Source: Dipteronia dyeriana (taxonomy: Eukaryota > Streptophyta > Magnoliopsida > Sapindales > Sapindaceae). From it: a stretch of DNA of 64,000 nucleotides. Position numbers and translations under genes: made by a program. Position 1 is the first letter of the stretch. Each line of letters begins with the position of its first letter. Positions 33,551 through 44,904 of this stretch are shown here, one piece after another. The notes below the pieces were generated by a model. The model made no database searches. It saw only the letters and a list, made by a program, of their open reading frames with translations, and was not told where the DNA came from. Location: assembly GCA_032871835.1 (NCBI GenBank), contig CM065301.1:19981291-20045290 (forward strand). The letters run 5' to 3'.

Positions 33551-33946
33551 GTATCCATGCAGAGATTGCTAGAGCGAAGCATGAATACTAGTCAACATTT
33601 GCTCCTCTTCTTGCTGAAATTGTATTATATGTCGGACAGAGAGCTAAAGAGGAGAACTCATCAGATAAGAATCGTTCCATATCCGTGTATTGTTTTACTA
33701 CCGCTTCCTTTGTTTTTATGTTTTGTTTGTTCTCACTCATGATTGCATACGAAATGTCTCAGTTCTACTTATGTCCTTTTGTTTTCGTGCTAAGCAGAGG
33801 GCAATGATGCTGAGGAAAGAGAAAAACTTCTAGAAGACTTGAAAAATCTTTCTGAAGATGGAAAGATTGAGAGCATGCTTTTAGTTGAGAAAGGGAAATT
33901 TAAATATTCTTTTGTGAAACATGAATCTTGCTTGTCACTGTGTTGA
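33551..33946 (+). pseudogene. Second captured exon pair of unknown origin in element Y
   Basis: After a good acceptor (ttttttccag, 33541-33550) a frame reads IHAEIARAKHEY, a TAG, then STFAPLLAEIVLYVGQRAKEEN. A second exon after taagcag (33798) reads GNDAEEREKLLEDLKNLSED and GKIESMLLVEKGKFK, to a stop at 33946. The composition and splice signals look like real plant exons, but I do not recognise the gene and it is not ATG3. The in-frame stop means it is decayed. Confidence 0.5.
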
Positions 33947-34571
33947 TGTTATCCTTCTCTTTCTAGGAGAGGCCAATCGATGCTTCTTTTGCTTAATTTG
34001 ATTTCTGGAGCTCAATTTCCATGTCTTGTGTTGCTCATGATTGTAACAATTTCTTCTTATACTAGCTTAGTCTATAGTTTAGACTTTACGCTAGAAAATT
34101 AGTTATCGGTTTCAAGATATGGCTATTACTATTATAAGTGGCTTAGTCTTCAAACTAATAAATGGTTCTCATTTAACAAACAAGTCACATTCTCAAATAT
34201 CATGGATATTTCTCTTATTGCTCGTCTGTCTTGAACCATAGACCTGTGCACAAATTTAAATACTAATTTGTAGATTGATTTGGCAATGATAGTAACAACT
34301 GAACATGTTGGTGCATTAGTAGACGTATGTTGTTTCTTATAACTTCTAGTTTTTGACGGTATCTTTTGTGAAGGTAGAGGATGCAATAACACTTGCCATG
34401 GCTATTTTGACGGAGTTTTTGACGTGTATTTCGTATTGTAGACTATATTAAGTTAGATTCCAGTATTGAATGAAGTTATTTTGAAGACCAAATTCCAGTA
34501 ATGAATGAATTTTTTTCACTTATCAAATTCCAGTATCGTTACATGCCATTTTAATTTTAAGTTACATGCCA

Positions 34572-35023
34572 TTTGATTGATAAGTTGCATGCCGCTACAC
34601 TAATTGTAAATATTCCTAATGCCATTTCCTCATTAAACCCGAGCACATTTTTGGTTTCCCTACCACAAAAAACATTTATGACCCATCAACATGTCTTCAT
34701 ATCGACATATGAAGACACCACAATTATCGTTGTCCAGTTGTACTGATAACTTTTTTGGAATTAATTGTGGAACATCAAACATAGTCCCACTGGGTGGTTT
34801 GATTGATAAGTTGCATGCCGCTACACTAATTGTAAATATTCCTAATGCCATTTCCTCATTAAACCCGAGCACATTTTTGGTTTCCCTACCACAAAAAACA
34901 TTTATGACCCATCAACATGTCTTCATATCGACATATGAAGACACCACAATTATCGTTGTCCAGTTGTACTGATAACTTTTTTGGAATTAATTGTGGAACA
35001 TCAAACATAGTCCCACTGGGTGG
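34572..35023 (-). pseudogene. Ulp1 protease active-site fragment, duplicated in tandem (226 bp x 2)
   Basis: 34572-34797 and 34798-35023 are nearly identical. On the minus strand each encodes KKLSVQLDNDNCGVFICRY followed by EDMLMG. This is the C-terminal block of a C48 (Ulp1/SENP) peptidase with the catalytic Cys in NCGVF (family DCGVF). The catalytic His and Asp segments were not found upstream, where the minisatellite now lies. The very high identity of the two copies suggests a recent duplication. Confidence 0.72.
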
Positions 35024-35099
35024 TATGCCTTTCTGTTGAAAATATCCGGACTCCTATAAATTGGTTGTAATGAAACACAAAAGCGGGGATAAAATATCT

Positions 35100-36140
35100 T
35101 TTGAAATGATATGAGAATTGAATTCCAGTAATGTTACATGCTAGAAGTTACATGTCAACTGATACTGAAGTTACATGCTAGTTAAAAATGAAGTTACATG
35201 CTAGCATATTTAATCACCACATTTGGAAGATTGATTTCATTCACAATTCCAGTAATGTTACATACTAGAAGTTACATGTCAGTTGATATTGAAGTCACAT
35301 GCTAGTTCAAAATGAAGTTACATGCTAGTTCAAAATGAAGTTACATGCTAGTTCAAAATGAAGTTACATACCAATTCATTTAATCACCACATTTGGAAGA
35401 TTGATTTCCTTTACAATTCCAGTAATGTTACATGCTAGAAGTTACATGTTAGTTGATACTGAAGTTACATACTAGTTAAAAATAAAGTTACATGCCAGCG
35501 TATTTAATCACCACAATTGGAAGATTGATTTCTTTCACAATTCCAGTATTGTTACATGCTAGAAGTTACATGCAGTTGATACTGAAGTCACATGCTAGTT
35601 CAAAATGAAGTTACATGCCATCATATTTAATCACCACATTTGGAAGATTGATTTCATTCACAATTCCAGTATTGTTACAAGCTAGAAGTTACATGCCAGT
35701 TGATACTGAAGTCACATGCTAGTTCAAAATGAAGTTACATGCCAGTTCATTTAATCACCACATTTAGAAGATTGATTTCCTTTACAATTCCAGTAATAGT
35801 ACATGCTAGAAGTTACATGTCAGTTGATACTGAAGTTATATGCTAGTTAAAAATGAAGTTACATGCCAGCGTATTTAATCACCACATTTGAAAGATTGAT
35901 TTCATTCACAATTCCAACAATGTTACATGCTAGAAGTTATATGCCAGTTGATACTGAAGTCACATGCTAGTTCAAAATAAAGTTACATGCCAGTTCATTT
36001 AATCACCATATTTGGAAGATTGATTTCCTTTACAATTCTAGTAATGTTACATGCTAGAAGTTACATGCCAGTTGTTATTGAAGTTATATGCTAGTTAAAA
36101 ATGAAGTTACATGCCTGCTCATTTAATCACCATAATTGGA
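35100..36140 (-). repeat. Tandem minisatellite of about 123 bp, about 8 units, GTTACATG-rich
   Basis: Each unit starts near aattccagtaatgttacatg (35113, 35239, 35416, 35540, 35661, 35786, 35909 and 36032). It holds four or five GTTACATG words and ends with tttaatcaccacatttggaa. Spacing is 121-126 bp except one of 177. On the element's sense (minus) strand the core word is CATGTAAC, the same as in element X. Confidence 0.85.
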
Positions 36141-36469
36141 AGACTGATTTGATACACTTCAATAAAAAAATTCGAGTATCGTTAATTTTATACACTTCAA
36201 AAACAACTATGTCCTTCCACTAAACAAAAACAAAAGAATAATAGCATTTACTTTTATTCACAACACAAAACACACTCAAATCAAAGGCAACACTTACAAG
36301 TTAATACCACTCATTATCATCTCTTTCCTTTGAAATCCCAAAAATAAAAAAATATTTTATACCTCATCTCAAACAAAGTATATGGTATAATCCTCAATCA
36401 ATACTATAAAATCATGTAATGTATAAGAAAATAGTACTGCTTACAAAATACTACTTTATCTTATCAAAG

Positions 36470-38200
36470 TCAAAGCTCTAAACTACAAGCAAGATCACAT
36501 CGAAACCGATTAGTCTCTCTATAGAAAGAGACTTGATTAACACTTGACTTCCTTCGGCAAAAAGACTCGATTAACACTTGACTTCCATCAACCCGTAGGC
36601 AAAGTACAGAAAAATTGGATCGGTAGAACCTTCCTTGTAGTATGCAAACACCACTCGCATCATCGTGCATGCTCTCACCCTCAAAACTACTGATTGAGAA
36701 CTAAGAAGAATATAGGGAACATACAATTGAAGGTCTTTAAGCTTTGCGAACAAGAACTTGGTTGCTCCTTCGCAAAGGTAACAAACTGCTTCTTGTCGAA
36801 ACCTAAAGGCCAGAACAGAACTGATTAAAAAGGGTAAGCAATGTATAGTCCAAATATTCCAATAACTTTTGACAAAAAAGTCATTATTTTTGAAATAGAA
36901 TCGTTTTTTATTTATTAAAAAAAACTATACCGTGTTGTCTATATCAAATAAAAGAAAGATTCAACTCTAACAAGTTTTGTACAACAATATTAAAACTACA
37001 CTCAAACTGCAAATAATCACATAATGACTAATTTCAGTAATCATTACAAAATAATTCAAAGAATCATTAATTTCACTCAAACTGCACTAATCAAAGAATC
37101 ACATAATGACTAATTTCACCTATTTACATTGCTAAAATTGCAACACTGCAAATGTTTCACAAACAAATGAAAAAAATTGATATAACATTATCCTAACAAA
37201 TATTGAAGGAAGTTTCCTTGTATTTACAAATAGATAATATTAAAAGCATGCAACTAAATAACAAGCTAAAAAAATTAACTATCGAAACAGAGAAAAGCTT
37301 TACTAGAACACAAACATCAGTTTGGTTTCCATGGGAGAATCACTCAGGCAAACAATTATATAGAAGTTCCATGACAAGCCAACTCGAGAGTGATGGGAGT
37401 AAATCCATTCATGGCAATACAGTCTTTAACTCTTCTATGAATATGTGTAGATTAGGCATGTGTGGTAAAGAAGGCAAGCATGTCTTGAGTTCTATATGCA
37501 ATTTGTGCAGATCAACCTTTTTCAACATATCAAGGACAAGCTACAGAGAATGTAGATCAACAACCATTGGAACCTTTATTGTAGTATATATGGTAAGTGC
37601 AAGAAATATGAAAAACCCGATTAAATGTCTGCACCAGACAAATAACTAAGCTTTAACAACCTGTATTGCAGTATATATGTTTGTGTATTCTCTAACATTT
37701 CCTAGTACATCTTATTAAAAAAAATAGATAAAACAATCACATTCAATTTATCCAAGTTAAAGATGTCACAAAAATCAAAGTGTTGCAAATACATATGTCT
37801 TGTTGTTTTAGTTTTAGTTTTATTGTTTCTCTATCTCCTTTATTTTACTCTCTCTAATCTCTTTCTTTGAATAAATTTCTCCCAAGTACTTTACAAATCA
37901 GGTTTATCTAAAAAAATTAAAGACAATAAAAAACCACGGGTTCAGAAATCATAATAGCAAAACACAAAGAGCAGGGGATTAAAGCCATATAGTTATTGGG
38001 CTTACCTTTGATTGAAAAACAGGAGATTAAACTTTCATGAAACTAACTAGATTTGATGATTGACAAGCAAGAGCGATGGCGACAACGTTGACGAACAAGA
38101 GCAACGGGTTCGACGAACGAGGGCAGCAACAACGACAAACGGTAGCTAAAGACGGCGTCGACGACCTAGAGCGACGGATTCGGCGAGGATACGACGACGA
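36470..38200 (-). other. Element Y interior: unrecognised frames and GC-rich leader
   Basis: The minus frames 36470-36670 and 36571-36753 and the plus frame 37203-37649 overlap AT-rich, intron-like sequence and match no family I know. The word gattaacacttgacttcc is repeated at 36537 and 36571. 38060-38200 is GC-rich and pairs with X 26330-26560. I assign no function. Confidence 0.35.
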
Positions 38201-38441
38201 TCTCTTTTTGTTTTTTTTTGTTTTTTTTTGTTTTGCCCGATATAACTTAACCCTAACAAAGGAAAATAACTTAAAATAACTGAACTGAACGCTTGAACCT
38301 TTTTTTCCCCACATTTCAAATGTAGGGGTATTTTAGTCCAAAAATGATAAAAAATGATGAAAACAATAAAAAATAAATTGATGGCTAAAAACAATAAAAA
38401 TATATTTTTTTGGATCTTTATGAATTCACTCCTAAATAAAA

Positions 38442-39040
38442 TTTACAGTTTACTAAACGGATAAAAAAAAAGTATCAATAGAATTGCTAATAATTTCTAG
38501 TAGTGACAGTCACCCAAGTGATAACAATATATGGTGTCCCAATTCATCCACTAGCTATTAAAAATCCATCGTATCAAACCAACAAAATTGTTAATTGTAA
38601 GATGCAACAAAATCAATGTTAACTGTGATTACAGGGAAAACATCCACACGATAAGAGAAGGCTTTCTAGCTAAATCCTGAAAAATAAAATTTGGTTCCAA
38701 GAACTAGTCAGATATGCATATATAATATTCTCAAACATCAGAGTGTAAGATTTTTATTGTGATACCAAAACTTGGTTCCAAACAATGATTACATAATGGA
38801 ATTTCTCTATTTTGACTAAATATTCTTGCAATTTAGATATTGAAATACTGTGAGCAAATTCTTGAGCTACTCTATATATATAACTTACAGTTTCCCTCTT
38901 TATCGATGACTATTTTGAATCGAGACAATTTAGGATCAGTGAGATATCTCTTCCTTTCGCATACAGACAGTCAGACACAGTAACTGTACATGTGCTGTAT
39001 AATCTGGAAGTTTTATTGCCACCACTGCAGTACGGATTGC
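38442..39040. other. Region without a gene
   Basis: AT-rich sequence between element Y and the FDM-like fragment. I see no open frame, repeat or terminus here that I can support. Confidence 0.4.
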
Positions 39041-39839
39041 TTAAATGTCAATCTGACCCATCATCTTCACTCCAATGATTGCAGTCTTTGGTTCCTTCTT
39101 CGATCAACAACAGCTACGAAAGAACAAAACTAGAATCACAAGTCATTTCTGGTAAATAAATAAATAATCTACATTGAATATTATTTCTGATAAATGGCTT
39201 ACCTTGATAATCACTCGGTGAGCATCCTGCAACTCTTCATTAGCTTCGCACTCTTTAACAGTAAGAGCTAGCTCCATAAGGTTTCTACATTTTTCTTCAA
39301 GCTTTTCTTCCTTCTCCTTCACATCTCTCTCAAGTGCCTCCATCTTTTTCTTGGTCAGTACCATGTCTTTATCATCATCATCCTTCTGTTTCGTCACTTC
39401 TTTATCAGATCTCATGATACCCTCTATCTCCAACTACAATGTTTTCTTGGCTTAAATTTTCCTTTCCTGTTAAGTACTGCAAACTTATAAAATAAACAAA
39501 CAAGAACCAAATTAATACTAATAAAAATTACATTTAGGGTTTCGCTACTATACAGAATTAGTTTCTAGTTATAAAGTAGTTACAAGTCTTGATATAATTT
39601 TTCATCGGATTTCAATCCACGACTAGCAACAAAGCCTGAAACAATACTGAATATTGTGAGAAGGTATATATATGTTTACCATTCTCTTTTGCTCACTAAT
39701 TTTCTCCCTTTCGTGGCTTTGAATTCGATGATTTCCCAAAGCAGCAGTTGCTCCTCAAGCTCATCTTCTCGAAGCTGCAGTTGCTTCTCACACTCCTTTG
39801 ATTTCTCTTCAAAGGATTCAAAGTACAGTAACGCCCACT
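39041..39839 (-). pseudogene. Fragment resembling an FDM/IDN2 (XH/XS-domain) gene, coiled-coil to start of XH
   Basis: Three exons on the minus strand: 39839-39680 (coiled coil, EKSKECEKQLQLREDELEEQ), 39433-39203 (LEIEGIM..., KKMEALERDVKEKEEKLEE, VKECEANEELQDAHRVIIK) and 39097-39041 (KEPKTAIIGVKMMGQIDI then TAA). Splice sites are good (gtag|TTGGAG, AAG|GTAAGC, AATG|GTAAAC). FDM/IDN2 proteins, which act in RNA-directed DNA methylation, have this coiled coil, a KERKSNDELQEAR-type segment and IGVKRMGELD at the start of the XH domain. Here the frame stops just inside XH, and no zinc finger or XS domain is found upstream. So it is a partial copy. Another coiled-coil gene is possible for the first exon. 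Confidence 0.55.
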
Positions 39840-39941
39840 CTAAATTTTTTTCATGATCTCTTCAGAGAACTTATACATAAGGATTACAACATTCCTCCTG
39901 TATCATTGTTCTCATTTCTAATGGACACAAATATATATAAA

Positions 39942-40041
39942 AACATTGAATGTGAACCACTCATTTTACATACTTTGACTTGACATGTATACATTTATCA
40001 AAACTTTTTTATAAATGAGTGGTTCACATTCAATGTCCTTA
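39942..40041. repeat. 100-bp hairpin-forming inverted repeat
   Basis: The arms gaatgtgaaccactcatttt (about 39946) and aaatgagtggttcacattca (about 40013) are nearly perfect inverted copies with a 45-base loop. The loop shares tacatactttgact with the MITE at 40098-40267, so it may be a rearranged member of that family. Confidence 0.65.
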
Positions 40042-40097
40042 TATAATTCCATCAATACGCAATGATAGGAAGAAGACTATATAAATATATATATTTA

Positions 40098-40267
40098 TTC
40101 AAGTCAGTGCATACTGATATAACTTTATTAGTGCATTGGATGTAGACCATTAGATTTACATACTTTGACTCAAAGTGTATGTACTTGCCAAAGCTTCTCT
40201 ATAATAAGTGGTCCACATGCAACGCACTGTTGTTAATTATAACAGTGTGCATTGATCAGAACGAGAC
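40098..40267. mobile_element. MITE with CACTGATAT inverted ends, copy 4
   Basis: Ends tcagtgcatactgatataac / aacagtgtgcattgatcaga, interior gcattggatgtagaccatta. Same layout as copies 1-3. Confidence 0.55.
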
Positions 40268-40800
40268 TATACACACACATTAATTACACTACCCCAAAAC
40301 CTAAAGATGAGTACTGTTTGTCTCTTTAGAGATAGGTTTGATTTGTGATGCAACCAAGACAAACCACATTGGCAATCTCTTCCCAAAGACACACTTCTCT
40401 AGTCATTGAATTTAAGTCTTCATAGAAAAAAATATAAAAGTAATTGATTAAGTGAGTTGCATATATAGATGAGTAATGATATACAACCCAAAAAATGAAC
40501 CCAAACTTCGACTCAAATTACGTGGCAAATGAGATGTCATCACCACATAAATCATGGGGTGATGTGGTGAATGATATAGCAATGACAAATCATTTGAATT
40601 GATTTTTAAGCTAAATTTTTGGGTTGACTAGTATTAGTATATAGATATATTCGTTCTGGTGTAATATTCATTTTTTTATTGAACATTTCAACTATAGATC
40701 GTAGAAACTATTTGATTACAGTTAATTGCATGAATGTAATCATATAATATAATGACTACTAAATGCATGTCTCAATCACATAACTGTATTTATGTAGTAA
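40268..40800. other. Region without a gene, left flank of LINE copy 1
   Basis: AT-rich, no open frame or repeat that I can support. Its last bases begin the LINE target duplication (gttagtcataaatt, 40801-40814). Confidence 0.4.
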
Positions 40801-40814
40801 GTTAGTCATAAATT

Positions 40815-43162
40815 AGAAAACTTTGAGACAACGGGAAATGATGCAATAAAAGAGAAATATAAAGAGAGACTCTCTAAAACTTTTGTCCATGGTGAGAAAA
40901 GAGATTTTAGAGATAACTTGGTAGCGATTTTTGTTGATAACCTGAACCTGAAGGTTGACTAGAATGGGCTATGGGGTATCTTTAAGCCTTTTGGCTGGGT
41001 TAGAGACGTTTTTCTGCCCTCAAAGTTCAGTTTGCGGAAGAGAAGATTTGCCTTTATTAGGTTTGGGACTATGGAGGAGGCCAATAAGGTAGTGAATCTG
41101 ACGAATGGAATGCTTGTGTTTGGGTGGCCAGCTGTTGTGAAAGTTGTTACGTATGGGTGGAGGAGTAGGCGGCCATTGGAGTCTCTGAAAGACGGAACTG
41201 GGAGATCTAAGGTTTTACAGTTAGACAATGGACAAAGCAGAGGAGGTCGTGACAAAGATGGCAACCAAAGGAATCGTTCATTTGTCGATGTTTTGAAAGG
41301 AAGCAACATGAGGATGCAGTATGAGAAAGAAAAGTTTGAAGAGAAGGTTGTTAGTATGTCTTGGAGTTGCAATCAAGTGGATTGTGATTGGCTTGGGAAG
41401 TGTTCGATTGGGGTGCTGAAAGAATTTTTGAAGATCGATAGTGTGAACTTGAGGTTGATTAATAGGGGTTTCTCTTTCTCCTCAATCTACCATGGTGATA
41501 AGAACATCATGTGGTGTTTTGAGTCGGAGAGTGACAAAGAAGGTTTCATCAATTTTTTTTTTGGGATGATTGCTTTTCATCCATGTGTGACTGGTCTGTT
41601 GCCTTTACTCCTCAAAACAGGCTTGCATGGGTCAATTGCTGGGGTATACCTTTGAGTTGTTGGTGCCCTTCGCCGTTCAAAAAGTTGGGCATAATGATTG
41701 GAGAGCCTCTAGTGATCGATGAGGAGACCACAGCAAGGAGAAGATTAGATAGATGGTGAATCCCGGTCTCAATTCCTTTTGAACAATCGGGCTCCTATAA
41801 AATTAATGTGGATGTCAATGGCCGATCTTTCTTCTTCAATTTGGTGGAAGACATGGTTCCAGTGAATCTTCTATGGCTTGAAAGAGTTTTGGGCTTGAAA
41901 GAGGTGTCTTCTCAGGTTTGTTTGAATTGGTTATCAGAAAAGGATGGCGTTGATGGTGTTCCAACGGTGGTGGTTTGTGATAAGTCTTTTCTCAACACTC
42001 CTCTAGATGAAAGAGACAAGAGTAAGCAAGGATGTGAGGATATGTGGAAGCACGTGGGAAACTCAGTCCTTTCAGAGGAAAATAAGGACAATGTTTCAGA
42101 GGAAAGATGAGAGTGCAATTAAAAAACGAGACCAAGTGAGGGCACATCCTGTTGGGTCTCAGTTACTGGGATGGAGAAGGTAAATGGACCATGTGAAGAG
42201 TTGGATATGCTGCCCATTCTTTATTCGATGGGTCTGATAAAGCACAACAGATTAGGCCTATCCATAGTCTTGAAACAGGTCAGGTAGTTTTGGAGGGCCT
42301 AGACTTGTGAAGCGTGGAATGACAGATTTTGGAATGTACCCAACAGATTATGGACATTCAAGGTGACCATTTTCCAGTTTAGATTAGTGGAAGGGACTGC
42401 CAAGTGGGTATGGTTGCTAGACCTTCAAGTCAATCCAAGAATAGAGACCTTAAGACTCATCAAGAAGCTAAGAAAACTACATGGAACTCAGAGAAATGTG
42501 ATATTGGAGAAGTAGGTAATGACTGATCCACGAAGAGGATTAGAAGTAAGAAAATTCACTCGGTAAAAAGTCATGGTATGTTAATGAGACATTTGAAGGC
42601 TAGGGCTTTTGATCTTAATCTTGATTTCGTAAAGGAAAACATAGCTCATGAGGTGAAGAAGGCACATTGGAACTTAAAAGATGAGATTACTAAGGTCATC
42701 AAAGCCAGAGTGGCCTTAGGCTCTGATGTTTAGAGAAGAGAAAAGGATATTGTGGATGAGATTGTAAGGAGGATTAAAACTGGTACTTTTGGTAAGGTGA
42801 AAGGGATTCTACCGAGCAATAACAATCAGCTCTAATGCTTGCAAAAAAAAAGGGCTGGAACGGTGAGAATGTGTTATCTTGGAGCATTTTTATGAGTTTG
42901 TCTTGGTGATCTTTTGTTTATTTCTATCGCATCTGTTTTTTTTTGCTTTTAGTTTCCGGTTTCAACTGCTCATTCGGTTTGTGTTTGTGTTGCCGAGGCG
43001 TTGTCCTTTGTCTGCTTGTTCTGTTTCTGTTGTTCCTATGCCTTTGTTATTGTTTTGTTGTGGCTTTGGCCTTGCCTTGCTGGCCTTCTGCGTTATTCTG
43101 GTGTTGCTTCTGGTGTGTGTTGGCTTTTGCCCATGAATAAAACTGCCTTTCAAAAAAAAAAA
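40815..43162 (+). mobile_element. LINE retrotransposon copy 1: ORF1 plus 3' end only
   Basis: It is flanked by a 14-bp target duplication with one mismatch (gttagtcataaatt 40801-40814; gttagccataaatt 43163-43176). It ends in a polyA run (43152-43162) just after gaataaaactgcctttc. It contains a decayed RRM-type ORF1 and a 3' tail, but no endonuclease or reverse transcriptase. Polyadenylated 3' end plus long variable duplication identifies target-primed reverse transcription. It must have been mobilised by another LINE's ORF2. Confidence 0.85.
40840..42833 (+). pseudogene. LINE ORF1 with RRM nucleic-acid-binding domain (copy 1), decayed
   Basis: An RRM is seen with RNP2 IFVDNL (about 40930) and RNP1 RRFAFIRF (about 41042). 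A TAG at 40960-40962 lies between them. The frame then runs open from 41032 to 41655 (GGRDKDGNQRNRSFVDVLKG, then CDWLGKCSIGVLKEFLKI). It shifts, continues as CWCPSPFKKLGIMIGEPL and DEETTARRRLDRW, meets a stop, and goes on as WLERVLGLKEVSSQ (41870s). Further stops follow. ORF1 proteins of this RRM type bind LINE RNA. Copy 2 has the same tail half. Confidence 0.7.
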
Positions 43163-43261
43163 GTTAGCCATAAATTGTTCGTAAACAAGAATATTAGTGT
43201 ACTTAATTTATAAGGTTCTATATTGATGTATAAAACAATTAGTGGTCAAACATAGAGTTCA

Positions 43262-44640
43262 TTAAGAATGGGTTTTTTTGGGATGATTGTTTCTCATCTA
43301 TGGAGAAGTGGTCCTCGAAGCTTACTTCTAATTCTAGACTAGTATGGATCGAGTTCTTATGGGTTCCTTTGAATTGTTGGAGCGCCTCCTTCTTTTTGAA
43401 GGTTGGTGGAGTCATTGGTGAATCATTATTAATGGATTATAATACTCTTCATAGAAGGAGTTTGGATAAAGGAAGAGTTCTGGTTTTGCTCCTTTTAATT
43501 GTAAATGTCCTGATAAGTTAGAGGTGGTGGACAGCAGGAGTTTGTTTATTATTTTGGTGGCAGAAAGTAGACTTCCGGTTGATGTTCAATGGCTGGAGAA
43601 GCAGTTGGGTTTGAAGATGGAGGATTCCATCTCTGTTTTGAATCCTTTACCCGATTTTGAAGGAGGAGGAAAGCAGTTAAAGACAGTAGGATCTCTTAAT
43701 CCTATTCGGTTCATAAGTCAGGCTAAAGGTGCCACTTTGGAAAAAAAAAGTTAGAGAGATAAGGGAGGTTCGTGTCAAAAGTGCTAATGCTAAACAACTC
43801 AAACAAGATGTCAATAGGGTGAGTATAGGAGGGGAGGGATGCAGTGTTCAAAAATTTACTTTTGCTCGGGGTAACAACAGTGATAGTGACACCCTCTTGT
43901 CACTTTCGGAATCAAAGGTTGTAAGGGTATCGTTTCAAAATCTTAAATTTCAGAAGGATGGAAATTCTGTAAAGTGTATCCCTTGTGAGCTTCAGAAGGA
44001 AGATGAGTCTGATCTTTCTCAGATGATAGGTCTTAAGGGGCCCAATAAAACTCAAAAATTTCGGTTGTTAGAATGCCTAAAAGATTGGTCATTTTGAGTT
44101 AGAGGAATGTGATATAATAAGCCCAAAAGACATGTCTGGTGGTGAGAATGAAGATTTTTGTATAAATGGCATAGGAGGTGTGAAACTATCAGTTTTAGCT
44201 CATACTTCAGCTGGTGTAATTCGAAACTCAACGGATCCGATCAAAGAGGATGTGGATGGAAAAAATCCGGGTCGAAATGTTAGGTCCAAGGTCAGAGGTT
44301 TATCTATTGTTTCTTCCGGTATTGCTAAGAATAAAAGATGGAGGCGTGGCACGGTATTGTCGAAGAATCATAATATGACTCTAAGGAGCTTCAACATTTG
44401 CTATATTTCAAAGATTTAGAATTCTGAGTTAAATTCCAAGGAGGTTTAGAACTTAGAGGATGAAGTCACGAAGGTTCTAGAAAAAGGTTTGGCCTTCGGT
44501 CTCAACTTTAATGGGAGAAAGAAAGAGTTGTTAGACATTATCGCTAAGAGGGACGAGGTGAATGATAATAGGTTCCGGGATTTGGTGAGAAGGTTGGTGA
44601 TTAAAAATAAGGCTATGGTTAGTGCTTGTGTTCCAGCTTA
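43262..44640 (+). pseudogene. LINE ORF1, C-terminal part (copy 2), decayed
   Basis: Frames at 43300-43521, 43524-43754, 43729-44097 and 44132-44419 together follow copy 1: RLVWIEFLWVPLNCW, VGGVIGESLLMD, LHRRSLDKGRVLVLL, VQWLEKQLGLK. Frameshifts or stops separate them at about 43520, 43750 and 44097. A Lys/Ser-rich low-conservation tail follows. Confidence 0.65.
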
Positions 44641-44904
44641 GGCTTTAGGGAGTTGGTTTTGTTTTGTGGTGTTTTTAAGGCTGCTTGCTGTAGTCTGTAT
44701 GGTGATTGGCTACGTTTCCGCAGGATTTTGTTTGAGTGTTTTTGTGGCTTTACTAGCCTGTTTATTTTTGTTGTGTGGTGTGGCTTTGGTGCTTGGGGTT
44801 TGTTGAGCTGCTGGGGTTTTGATTTCCCACTGTTGTTGGGATTAGTGGTGTTTTAAGAGTTAGTTTAGACAAGATTCTGTGCATGTTTTCGGTTTATGTA
44901 AGGG

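Larger units (their letters stand above)
31751..38432 (-). mobile_element. Element Y: 6.7-kb gene-capturing MULE with Ulp1 remnant
   Basis: The left end is type 1 (GAGGAAATTGC) and the right end the inverse of type 2 (GGAGTGAATTC). A perfect 9-bp duplication TAAATAAAA lies at 31742-31750 and 38433-38441, which is diagnostic of Mutator-like insertion. On the minus strand it has a GC-rich leader (38060-38200, shared with X), unrecognised frames near 36470-36750, a 123-bp minisatellite (35100-36140) and a duplicated Ulp1 active-site segment (34660-35023). On the plus strand it carries a CT-rich leader and captured host exons (32697-33950). No transposase is seen. Confidence 0.85.

Noticed and set aside
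35100..36140. CRISPR-like array
   Set aside because: Units are contiguous and about 123 bp long without unique spacers, and the DNA is a plant transposon interior. It is a minisatellite.
37203..37649. 148-codon frame in element Y as a gene
   Set aside because: It is Ser/Asn/Lys-rich, without a domain. The opposite strand also reads plausibly, and intron-like AT-rich sequence surrounds it.
42879..43213. Three overlapping hydrophobic frames after LINE ORF1
   Set aside because: These are T/G-rich 3' untranslated sequence of the LINE (ttgtttctgttgttcc), giving Leu/Phe/Cys-rich peptides in every phase.
44626..44856. 76-codon hydrophobic frame
   Set aside because: Same type of T/G-rich LINE sequence between ORF1 and the RNase H remnant; a membrane protein is not supported.
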